From a bacterium (GTDB lineage Bacteria > Joyebacterota > Joyebacteria > Joyebacterales > Joyebacteraceae): a stretch of DNA of 64,000 nt. The stretch lies in the NCBI GenBank assembly GCA_029990205.1, contig JAPEKQ010000008.1, positions 35,448-99,447 of the forward strand, given 5' to 3'. Position numbers and translations under genes: made by a program. The notes below the pieces were generated by a model that had not been told where the DNA came from, did not search any database, and saw nothing but the letters and a program-made list of their open reading frames with translations. Position 1 is the stretch's first letter. Each line of letters opens with the position of its first letter. Shown here piece by piece: positions 8,007-15,739 of this stretch.

Positions 8007-10025
8007 CTACTCGTACATGTAGTCGAGCGACTCGATGCTCGCGCCGCTGCCGCTGAAGAGGACGACATCGTCACCGACCTGCACACCGACGACGTCATCC
8101 GTGTCGATGAGCCGCGTCTCGGGCATGCTCTGCACTCCGCTGTCGCAGATGTAGACCACGTGCAGGAACAGCGTCTCCGCCTGGGGACTGGTCGGCGAGA
8201 CCTCGATGCGCCACGCGCCGGCGTCGTCCGGAATGTCGCCGGACGGAGCGTAGTTCGTGCCGTTGACGTTGAACTGGTTTCCCGAACCACCGACTCTGTC
8301 GATGGAGACGGAGAGCGGAAGCATCGTCTTGACGAACATCTTGGAGTCGCCCTGAACGACGACGGTCTCGTTCGCGGAGACCGACGGCTGGTTGATCGTG
8401 TGCAGCAGCCACTTCTTCTGGTAGCTCGACGACGTGGCGCTCACTCTGTCGAGGATCACGAACGCGTCGGGCTTGAGGTGCACGATCTCGCGAATGACGC
8501 CGTCGACCTTGTACGAGGCGTACGCGTTGGTCGCGTCGCCTCTGACGTAGACGTAGGCGTCCGAATCGTCGAACCCGGTGATCCCGCCGCGATCGTACGC
8601 GGGGGTCGACGCGTCTCCGCAGAACGTGCCGTGGTCGTACGTCGACGGAGGTTTCTGGCCGCCGTCGTTCGACCGCGACCCGAAGGTCGATTCACCCGCG
8701 TCGTACACGGTGACGCAGTTGTGCGCGATGGTCCGCTCGAAGTAGTTGAGGTGGTGGCTCGACACCGTGCTGTCGTACGCTCCGGAGTCGACCGCGAGCA
8801 GGTCGTTGCCGCGGGCGATCACGAAGTGGTTCTGATGCGCGTGGGTGTGACCCGCGGGGTACGCCTCGCAGCGGAAGACCGCGTAGGTGTCGTCACTCTG
8901 GTACGACATGTCCCAACCGGACCTGATGTACAGGGTCCCGATCTTCTCGAAGAGCCTCGCGCCCGGGAAGCCGGTCGGCGCCAGAGGCGAGATGGACGGA
9001 TCCTTCGCGATGCAGAGCTTCCAACGATGGAAGTTGTTGATGTAGCCCATCCCCTGCGCGTCGATCTCGTCCGCCATCCACTGCGCGGCCCGGTCGTTGT
9101 ACCTGGACGCGAGGTTGTAGAGCGCGACACGGGCGGTTGCGCCCGATGTCCCGTGAGAGTGCGAGTCGCCCTGCTTCGAACCGATCAGCGACGCGCTCCC
9201 GCTGGAGCTCTCGCGGCACCCGATCTCGTAGATGAGGTACTCCGCCATGTTCTGCAGGTTCGTGCTGTCCTCGAACGGATTCTCGTCCGTCGCGGTCGCC
9301 CACACCTCGCAGCCCTCGCGGAACTTCGTCACGAGACCGCTCATCGTGTACTCGCCCTGGAAGTACGCGCCGTCCCCGGCTATCTCGTTGAGCACGCAGA
9401 GCGTGTAGTCGGATCCGTAGGTGTGTTCCTCGAACATGTCGCAGAACTCGCGCGCGGCCGCGTCATCGACGCCGGCGCCGTAGAGCGCCAGACCGAGATA
9501 CGCAAACTCCCGAAGACGAGAGATCTTCGAGTGGTAGTTGTTCATCATCTGCCAGTTCTCGGAAGCGATGCGGGCCTCTCCCCCGTCGACGAGAGCGGAT
9601 CCGAAGTACTCCCGCTCCGACGAGCTGAGGTAGCTGTAGCACCAGTCGAAGAACAGCGAACCGGCACACATGAACTCGATGCCGTCCTCCTGCCCGGCGC
9701 TGATCGCCGCGCTCGCGATCGCCTTCGCCCGGTCGGCGTAGCGGCTGTCCTGCTCGATGACCCACAGGAAGCTGTACGCGGGAAGGCACCCCTCCATGTA
9801 GTACACCGACAACGGCAGCGAATCGTTGATGTGGCTGTCACACCAGTTCTTCATGTCGTTGTAGTCGCCGGAGAGGGCGCCGTTGCAGCGCGCCCTGAGC
9901 TCCGCCACGTCAGCGGCCTGGAAGTACAGCCGCGGATGGCCGGAGGCCACGGTATACGCACTCGCCGCCGTCGTCAGGAGCGCAACGGCCACTACGGCCA
10001 GCACCACTGTGTTGAGACGTCTCAT
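8007..10025 (-). CDS. Secreted heparinase II/III-like polysaccharide lyase
   Basis: About 672 residues. A Sec signal peptide covers about 1-23 (MRRLNTVVLAVVAVALLTTA, cleavage after ASA). An alpha-toroid region follows, then a heparinase II/III-type beta-sandwich with the His-rich segment AYPAGHTHAHQNHFVIARG and LLAVDSGAYDS, as in that family. Located inside the polymer operon, it probably trims or releases the operon's own uronic-acid-containing polymer in the periplasm or outside, as alginate lyase does in alginate loci; this is inference. The ATG at 10025 overlaps the Wzy-like stop (ATGA), and AAAGGA serves as ribosome site. Confidence 0.8.
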   Translation of the reverse strand: MRRLNTVVLAVVAVALLTTAASAYTVASGHPRLYFQAADVAELRARCNGALSGDYNDMKNWCDSHINDSLPLSVYYMEGCLPAYSFLWVIEQDSRYADRAKAIASAAISAGQEDGIEFMCAGSLFFDWCYSYLSSSEREYFGSALVDGGEARIASENWQMMNNYHSKISRLREFAYLGLALYGAGVDDAAAREFCDMFEEHTYGSDYTLCVLNEIAGDGAYFQGEYTMSGLVTKFREGCEVWATATDENPFEDSTNLQNMAEYLIYEIGCRESSSGSASLIGSKQGDSHSHGTSGATARVALYNLASRYNDRAAQWMADEIDAQGMGYINNFHRWKLCIAKDPSISPLAPTGFPGARLFEKIGTLYIRSGWDMSYQSDDTYAVFRCEAYPAGHTHAHQNHFVIARGNDLLAVDSGAYDSTVSSHHLNYFERTIAHNCVTVYDAGESTFGSRSNDGGQKPPSTYDHGTFCGDASTPAYDRGGITGFDDSDAYVYVRGDATNAYASYKVDGVIREIVHLKPDAFVILDRVSATSSSYQKKWLLHTINQPSVSANETVVVQGDSKMFVKTMLPLSVSIDRVGGSGNQFNVNGTNYAPSGDIPDDAGAWRIEVSPTSPQAETLFLHVVYICDSGVQSMPETRLIDTDDVVGVQVGDDVVLFSGSGASIESLDYMYE

Positions 10026-11500
10026 GTCGAATCTGTCCTTTCTTCGCTCCCGGCGCTCTCTTCCTCGCGCGCCAGTGCGATGCTCCTGTCGACGAATCCC
10101 GCCATGAAGAAATAGGTCCCCGCAATGGAGACATGCGTTAGTCGTTGTCCGAACACGTTCGTGATCATCAGTGCAATGGTTGCGGCCAGGAACCCGATCG
10201 CCAGCTGGCGATCGAAGCTCGTGCCGGCGGTCCGCAGCAACCGGTACCCGCTCTTGAAACAGGACGAGAACAGCCATATGAGCGCCACGACCCCGAGGAG
10301 TCCCATCTCTCCCATCGTCTCAACGTACAGGCTGTGCGCGGACCACGGCTTGTCCAGCTGCCCGTACGTCAGATAGGGGATCGACGCGTATCCATGTCCG
10401 AGGATCGGCCGCCGGACGGAAGCCACGAGCACGATCCTCCAGATGTCCAGCCGCACCGCCGCCGACGGGTCCAGGCTGTCGGTCGAGTCTCCGATCATGA
10501 CCGCCTCGACACTGTCCGCCCGCGTCTCTGCGATCCGGTCCATCACGGACCCGGGGAGCCAGAACGGGCTGGCCAGCAGGATGATGATGACGATCATGAA
10601 GAGACGACGGTCCATCAGTCGAGACAGATAGAGGACGGCCGCGCCGATGGCGAGATACGCACCGCGCGACTTCGGAAGGAAGGTCGCGACGGTCGACCCG
10701 AAGGCTCCCGCCAGAATGATCATGTGCCGCCACCACGAATACGCCCGCGACGTGAGCGCCACCGGGATGAGGAACGACCCGCACACCGCGAAGTAGGCTG
10801 CGAGATCGTTCACGTCACCGAGCGCGCCGCTGATCCGTTTCGCGTCGCCGATGGCCGCGTACTGCCTGAAGGCGATGGCGCAGCTCACAAGAACGCCGAT
10901 CGACAGCGTCGTGATGAGCTTCCGCATCTCCCGACGATCCGTGACCGTGTTCGCGACGATGTAGTAGACCGAGAACCCGAGAGCGCTCTGCCAGACGGAT
11001 TTGAGCATGGCGACCGGCTCGTAGCCGCTGCCCGGCGGCATGACGGCCGAGCGGGCGACCGCGAAGAACAACAGCGCCACGAACAACCCGATCGGAGCCG
11101 AGAGCTGGGTGCGCGACCCGATCCTGGTGCCGCTCATGATGCGCGGCACGATCCAGCTTCCGAGCAGAACCACGAACAGCAGATTGGGACCGTTCACGCC
11201 CGGGATCCCGGTCGAAGGAAGCCACTCCCCGATCGGCATGGCCAGCAGCCACGCGTGGAGCGCCACCTTCGGACGGAACGCGGCGATGAGCAGGACCGCG
11301 ATCCCGATGAGGATCTTGAAGATCCTGTGCGGAGCCTGGCCGTAGCTGTAGTGCAGCTTGTAGATGGCGAACGCGAACATGAGCGCGACGAGCGCCCCGA
11401 CGATGGGCAGCAGCCAGCTGTAGCTGTACTGCGGCACGTCGGCCGGTGGAGCGATCTGCCGGCCGCGGGGCTGCGGGCTCGTGTGTCTCGTAGCGCTCAT
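10022..11500 (-). CDS. O-antigen ligase/polymerase-like membrane protein (Wzy/WaaL superfamily)
   Basis: About 492 residues with roughly 11-12 hydrophobic helices. A long periplasmic loop lies between FMIVIIILLASPFWLPG and the later helices and carries ILGHGYASIPYLTYGQ and AHSLYVETMGEMGLLG. This H-S-x-Y-x-E-x-x-x-E-x-G-x-x-G pattern is the classic Wzy_C/O-antigen-ligase signature. It probably polymerises lipid-linked repeats or transfers the polymer to an acceptor at the outer face of the inner membrane. The start follows the GT-C stop by two bases, with its ribosome site inside that gene's last codons. Confidence 0.88.
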   Translation of the reverse strand: MSATRHTSPQPRGRQIAPPADVPQYSYSWLLPIVGALVALMFAFAIYKLHYSYGQAPHRIFKILIGIAVLLIAAFRPKVALHAWLLAMPIGEWLPSTGIPGVNGPNLLFVVLLGSWIVPRIMSGTRIGSRTQLSAPIGLFVALLFFAVARSAVMPPGSGYEPVAMLKSVWQSALGFSVYYIVANTVTDRREMRKLITTLSIGVLVSCAIAFRQYAAIGDAKRISGALGDVNDLAAYFAVCGSFLIPVALTSRAYSWWRHMIILAGAFGSTVATFLPKSRGAYLAIGAAVLYLSRLMDRRLFMIVIIILLASPFWLPGSVMDRIAETRADSVEAVMIGDSTDSLDPSAAVRLDIWRIVLVASVRRPILGHGYASIPYLTYGQLDKPWSAHSLYVETMGEMGLLGVVALIWLFSSCFKSGYRLLRTAGTSFDRQLAIGFLAATIALMITNVFGQRLTHVSIAGTYFFMAGFVDRSIALAREEESAGSEERTDST

Positions 11501-11502
11501 GC

Positions 11503-13368
11503 TCAGAGTTCCTCAGCCGGCGTCGCCGCGTCGATCGCCGAGTCGTTCGCGGTATCGACCGCGGGGTTTCCCGCGCTCTCGCCCGCCGGTTCGGCGGCGC
11601 GACGAACGACGCGGTACACGTGGATCGCCGGGTTGTGGAAGCTGCGGCCGCGGCCGCGGTCTATCGCCGGCATCGCGGTCTCATCCGCGAAGATCGTCAC
11701 CGGCACGCAGTACTCGCCGAGCCAGTCGAGGAACTCCTGACCCGCCGGGTTCCTCGGCGCCGCCGCTCCCATCATCGGTCGCCACGGCGCGGCCTTGCTG
11801 CTCAGGACGAGATACTCGATCCCGAGACTGTCGACGGCCGACGCCAGACGGCTCGGCTCGAGCGTGTTCGGGAGCTTGAACGCCTCGGTCCCCCAGCCGA
11901 TCCGGTAGACCTCGTGCTGGGGCCGCCTCTCGGCGCCGACGCTCATTCGAATGCGATTGAGGTCCCGCTTCGGTCCCTCCCACGACCCGACGGCGGTCGA
12001 CCCGAGCGCGAGCTCCGTCTCGAGCTGCCGCACGGTCGGATTGAGAACGGGACCATAGTCCTCGACGGCGACCCTCGTTCCCGGGGCGACCTCCTGCGCG
12101 ATCCACTCGAGCGCGCGCGTCCTCGTGTCCGGCGTTCCGAGCGCCGAGACGAACCGGACCGACGGGTACGCCCCCGCCGCCACAACGAGCGCGGTCGCCG
12201 CCAGCGCGCGATACGGCCTGGTCGTCATTCGAGCGAAGACGGCGCGGAGCCCGACGGCCGCGAGCACCGCGATCATCGGGAGCGCCGGGGTCAGATACGT
12301 GGCTCGCTTCACGGTCAGGAGACTTGTGAAGATGAGAACCGCCACCGTGTACCAGATCGCGATCGCGCGGCCCCCGGAGGCGCCGGCGAGCGTCGGGCTG
12401 TCGTGCTTCCCCATCGAGCGTCGCCTGAGCGCGCCGCCCCAGAGCGACATCGGAAGCGCTGCACCCAGGATCGCGAGAATGGTCACCGGCCAGCCGACAC
12501 CGCGCCCGAACGTCCTGAGAGCGATCTCGCCCAGTCCCGCCGCGAACGACGTCGGCTCCTGGGCGACCCCCGACGTCGAGACCATCGTGAACTGCCGGAT
12601 GACGTCGCGCGTGAACTCCTCCCGGGCGAACAGCGCGTACGGGGTCCCGATGAGGAACCCGACGGGGACGGCCAGAAGAATGACGAGCGTCTGAACGACT
12701 CCGACACGACCCCGGCGCCACAGGATGACGAGTCCGACGAGCGTGCCGACCGCCGCGATGCCGGCCGGATACTTCGCCGAGGCGGCGAGTCCGGCCAGCA
12801 GGGCGGAGAGAATGAGCCTGCCCGCACGGCCCCGCGAGACGGCGGTGAGCGCGGCGAGCAGGCTCAGTGTTGCCAGAAGAGTGCTGAAGACGTCCGGCGT
12901 CGCGTAGTGCGAGTCCCGGACATGGAGATACATCACGGCGAGCACGGCGGCCGCGGTCAGACCGACGGCCTTCCCGTAGGAACGTCTCCCGAACACGTAC
13001 GTCACCCAGACCGTGGCGACACCGGCGGCGGCGGAGAGCACGCGACCCATGTACCAGAACCACGAGAGGTCGGAGACGTAGTGCCGCACGAGGCCCGCCG
13101 GCGCGGAGTAGAGACCGGCCAGCTTCCCGACGACGTAGAGCGCGCCGTAGGATCCGAACATCACGTACATCATCAGCGACGGCCACCGGAACCAGTGCGG
13201 GTTGAGGTCCCCCGTCCCGAACCCGAGCGAGTGGAACAGGATCGAACCCTCGTCAGGGTGATACGGGAACGGCAGCCCCCAGTCCAGACCCCACGCGCGG
13301 ATGACGGCCGCCCCCAGAAGGATGGCGACGAGCGTCAGTGTCGCGTATCGTGTCGAGTCCTGCTTCAC
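11503..13368 (-). CDS. GT-C fold glycosyltransferase (family 39 / ArnT-PMT type), integral membrane
   Basis: About 621 residues. A first helix is followed by a periplasmic loop FPYHPDEGSILFHSLG bearing the acidic pair (D-E) that marks lipid-phosphate-sugar-dependent GT-C enzymes. About ten further helices lie between 80 and 400, and the C-terminal region is soluble. The last 40 residues are Ala/Asp/Glu-rich and low-complexity. It probably uses a polyprenyl-phosphate sugar made by the GT2 gene at 13776-14543 and carried across by the protein at 13420-13779, adding a side residue on the periplasmic face. Confidence 0.85.
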   Translation of the reverse strand: MKQDSTRYATLTLVAILLGAAVIRAWGLDWGLPFPYHPDEGSILFHSLGFGTGDLNPHWFRWPSLMMYVMFGSYGALYVVGKLAGLYSAPAGLVRHYVSDLSWFWYMGRVLSAAAGVATVWVTYVFGRRSYGKAVGLTAAAVLAVMYLHVRDSHYATPDVFSTLLATLSLLAALTAVSRGRAGRLILSALLAGLAASAKYPAGIAAVGTLVGLVILWRRGRVGVVQTLVILLAVPVGFLIGTPYALFAREEFTRDVIRQFTMVSTSGVAQEPTSFAAGLGEIALRTFGRGVGWPVTILAILGAALPMSLWGGALRRRSMGKHDSPTLAGASGGRAIAIWYTVAVLIFTSLLTVKRATYLTPALPMIAVLAAVGLRAVFARMTTRPYRALAATALVVAAGAYPSVRFVSALGTPDTRTRALEWIAQEVAPGTRVAVEDYGPVLNPTVRQLETELALGSTAVGSWEGPKRDLNRIRMSVGAERRPQHEVYRIGWGTEAFKLPNTLEPSRLASAVDSLGIEYLVLSSKAAPWRPMMGAAAPRNPAGQEFLDWLGEYCVPVTIFADETAMPAIDRGRGRSFHNPAIHVYRVVRRAAEPAGESAGNPAVDTANDSAIDAATPAEEL

Positions 13369-13419
13369 AGCATCCGACTCCTTGCCGTACTCTGTCTCAA
13401 TGTGTCCGGCGCTCCGGTG

Positions 13420-13779
13420 CTAGCTCCTCGAGATGACAAGCACGCCCGCCACGATGATCACCAGCCCCGCGATGCGCATGGCGGAGATCTTCTCTCCCAA
13501 CAGCAGCCACGACGCGAGGAAGACGATGACGTACGCCAGGCTCACCATCGGATACGCCAGCGACAGGTCGACGTTCGAGACCACGGCGATCCAGAGCACC
13601 GCGCTGATCCCGTAGCAGATGAAGCCGATGAAGACCTGCGGGACCTTGAGGATGGGAATCAGCTGCGACCACACCGACCCGGCCGACACCTCGCCGTAGA
13701 GCATCATCCCCTTCTTCATGATGATCTGTCCTGTCGCACCGAGCAGTACGGCCAGCAGGATCAGCGGGATCCCCTTCAT
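13420..13779 (-). CDS. Small EamA/SMR-type membrane protein, probable lipid-linked sugar flippase subunit
   Basis: 119 residues forming four hydrophobic helices, from MKGIPLILLAVLLGATGQII to RIAGLVIIVAGVLVI, with the SMR/EamA feature LLLGEKISAMRIAGL. The length and pattern match ArnE/ArnF-like half-transporters, which move undecaprenyl-phosphate aminoarabinose. Lying between a DPM1-like synthase and a GT-C transferase, it is the natural candidate to flip their polyprenyl-phosphate sugar, probably as a dimer. The start overlaps the GT2 stop (ATGA). A drug-efflux role is possible but fits the context less well. Confidence 0.75.
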   Translation of the reverse strand: MKGIPLILLAVLLGATGQIIMKKGMMLYGEVSAGSVWSQLIPILKVPQVFIGFICYGISAVLWIAVVSNVDLSLAYPMVSLAYVIVFLASWLLLGEKISAMRIAGLVIIVAGVLVISRS

Positions 13780-14543
13780 GCCGCCACCCCCTTCCTCTGT
13801 CTGTTGATCGCCCGCCTCCCGGCGGCGATCATCGCGATGTACCTGCGTATCGTGTCCGTGATGTTCATCTTGCTCGCTCCGCCCTTGAGATCGTAGCGAA
13901 GCACCAGCGGCACCTCTCCCACCCTCGCGGGGAGGTACGCGCACTTGATCAGGATCTCGGCCGATGAAACGAACCCGGGCTCGGTGATGAAGTCGTCACC
14001 GTACGTGGCGAACGCGCGAGCGATCGTCTCCCCGGTGTACGCGCGGTAGCCGCACGAGTAGTCGCGCGCGCCCTTGACCGGCAGGAAGATCGAGAGCATG
14101 AGGCTCGCGCCCCGGCTCGTCAGCGTCCGGAAGGCCGAGAGCCCCACCTCCTCTCCGCCCGGCGCGTAGCGCGAGGCGATGACGATGTCGTGGCCCTCCG
14201 CGAGCCGGTCGAGCATGCTCGGGATCGCGGCCGGGTCATGCGTGTTGTCCGTGTCCATCACGACGAGCACATCGTCGGCGGCGAGGTGGTCTCTCGCCCA
14301 CGTGAACCCCGACTTGAGCGCCTCGCCGAGTCCGCGGTTCACACCGTGCTCGACAAGCGACAGGGAGATACCCAACCGCTCGCACTCGCGACGCGTGATC
14401 GCGATCGTGTCATCCACGCTCCCGTCGTCGACGAGCAGCACCTGGCTCTCGCCCGGAAGCGACTCGAGAACGGGCGCGATGCGCGCCAGAAGCGGCGTCA
14501 CCGCCTCGGACTCGTTGTATGCGGGCAGCATCACGACCAGCAT
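13776..14543 (-). CDS. Glycosyltransferase family 2, dolichol/polyprenyl-phosphate mannose synthase-like
   Basis: About 255 residues. The GT-A fold begins MLVVMLPAYNESEAVTPLLA and has VLLVDDGSVDDT, LGEALKSGFTWARDH and the metal-binding VLVVMDTDNTHDP. Next come IASRYAPGGEE and the DPM1-type GARDYSCGYRAY. No C-terminal membrane helices are evident, so it is probably a peripheral cytoplasmic enzyme charging polyprenyl phosphate with a hexose. The ATG at 14543 has a strong GGGAGA site; an upstream extension would be Arg-rich and non-conserved. It forms a three-gene unit with the next two genes. Confidence 0.87.
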   Translation of the reverse strand: MLVVMLPAYNESEAVTPLLARIAPVLESLPGESQVLLVDDGSVDDTIAITRRECERLGISLSLVEHGVNRGLGEALKSGFTWARDHLAADDVLVVMDTDNTHDPAAIPSMLDRLAEGHDIVIASRYAPGGEEVGLSAFRTLTSRGASLMLSIFLPVKGARDYSCGYRAYTGETIARAFATYGDDFITEPGFVSSAEILIKCAYLPARVGEVPLVLRYDLKGGASKMNITDTIRRYIAMIAAGRRAINRQRKGVAA

Positions 14544-14596
14544 GGTCTGTCTCCCTTGTGCCGGCGGGCTCCCACCGGCGGTCGCCCGGTCAGTTC

Positions 14597-15739
14597 CTAG
14601 AGTCCCGGGGTGAACGGTTCGAACACCGCGGCGCTCGGAACCTCGAACCACTGTGCGATGGCGTCCGCGGTCCTCCGCGCGGCCAGTCCGTCACCGTACG
14701 GGTTCGCGGCCTCCGCCATCGTCGCGTACGCGCTCGCGTCGGTCAGCAGTCTCTCGATCTCGCGGCGAACCGTCGCGGTATCCGTCCCCACGATGCGGAC
14801 GGTTCCGGCATCGACCGCCTCGGGCCGCTCGGTCTCGTTGCGAAGCACGAGAACAGGCTTGCCGAGCGACGGCGCCTCTTCCTGGATCCCGCCCGAATCG
14901 GTGACGACGACGTGCGCGTCCTTCATCAGCCGGACGAGCACGGGGTACGGCACCGGTTCCAGGAGGTGAATGCGGTCGTGCCCGCCGAGCACCTCGTGCG
15001 CGACCTGCTGTACGTTCGGGTTGAGATGCACCGGGTAGACGATGCGCACGTCCTCGTGCGCGTCGGCGACCTCGCGGAGCGCCCGACACGCGTTCGTCAG
15101 TGGCTCCCCGAAGTTCTCCCGGCGATGCGCCGTGATGAGAATCAGCTTTCCGTCCCCAGGCACCGGCGAATCCGGCAGCCGCGGGTCACCCGCTACGGCG
15201 ATGAGCGCGTCGATCACGGTGTTGCCGGTGACAAACACGGACTCACGGGCAACCCCGGCGGCCAGAAGGTTCGAAAGCGACGTTCCCGTCGGAGCGAAGT
15301 GCAGCGAGGAGATGTCGTCCGCCAGCACGCGGTTCATCTCCTCCGGAAACGGGTAGTACATGTCGTTGGTTCTCAAGCCTGCCTCGACGTGACCCACCGC
15401 GATCCGGCGATAGAACGAGGCAAGCGCCGCCGCCATCGTCGTCGTCGTGTCGCCGTGGACAAGCACGAGGTCGGGCTTCATCTCTTCGAGAATGGGGTCG
15501 AGTCCACCGAGCACGTCCGACGTGATCTGCCCGAGCGTCTGGCTCTGACGCATGATGTTCAGATCGGCGTCGGGCGAGATGCCAAAGAACTCCAGCACCT
15601 GGTCGAGCATCTCACGATGCTGCGCCGTAACGCAGACCCTTGCGTCGAACACATCGGCGCGCCGACTGAGCTCGGCTACGACGGGCGCCATCTTGATGGC
15701 CTCGGGACGCGTCCCGAACACTGAGAGGACACGGATCAT
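14597..15739 (-). CDS. wecB: UDP-N-acetylglucosamine 2-epimerase (non-hydrolysing)
   Basis: 380 residues, full length for the family. It interconverts UDP-GlcNAc and UDP-ManNAc. The N-terminus MIRVLSVFGTRPEAIKMAPV is the family hallmark; other conserved stretches are LVHGDTTTTMAAALA, GHVEAGLRTND, PFPEEMNR, LITAHRRENFG and TDSGGIQEEAPSLGKPVLVLR. No UDP-ManNAc dehydrogenase (WecC) is visible in the window, so the product may be used as ManNAc or be oxidised by an enzyme encoded elsewhere. It overlaps the upstream kinase gene by four bases (ATGA). Confidence 0.96.
   Translation of the reverse strand: MIRVLSVFGTRPEAIKMAPVVAELSRRADVFDARVCVTAQHREMLDQVLEFFGISPDADLNIMRQSQTLGQITSDVLGGLDPILEEMKPDLVLVHGDTTTTMAAALASFYRRIAVGHVEAGLRTNDMYYPFPEEMNRVLADDISSLHFAPTGTSLSNLLAAGVARESVFVTGNTVIDALIAVAGDPRLPDSPVPGDGKLILITAHRRENFGEPLTNACRALREVADAHEDVRIVYPVHLNPNVQQVAHEVLGGHDRIHLLEPVPYPVLVRLMKDAHVVVTDSGGIQEEAPSLGKPVLVLRNETERPEAVDAGTVRIVGTDTATVRREIERLLTDASAYATMAEAANPYGDGLAARRTADAIAQWFEVPSAAVFEPFTPGL

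Noticed and set aside
6819..10115. 1098-residue plus-strand open frame opposite the heparinase-like gene
   Set aside because: Composition is Arg/Val/Asp-rich with no domains; antisense to a gene with signal peptide and lyase motifs.
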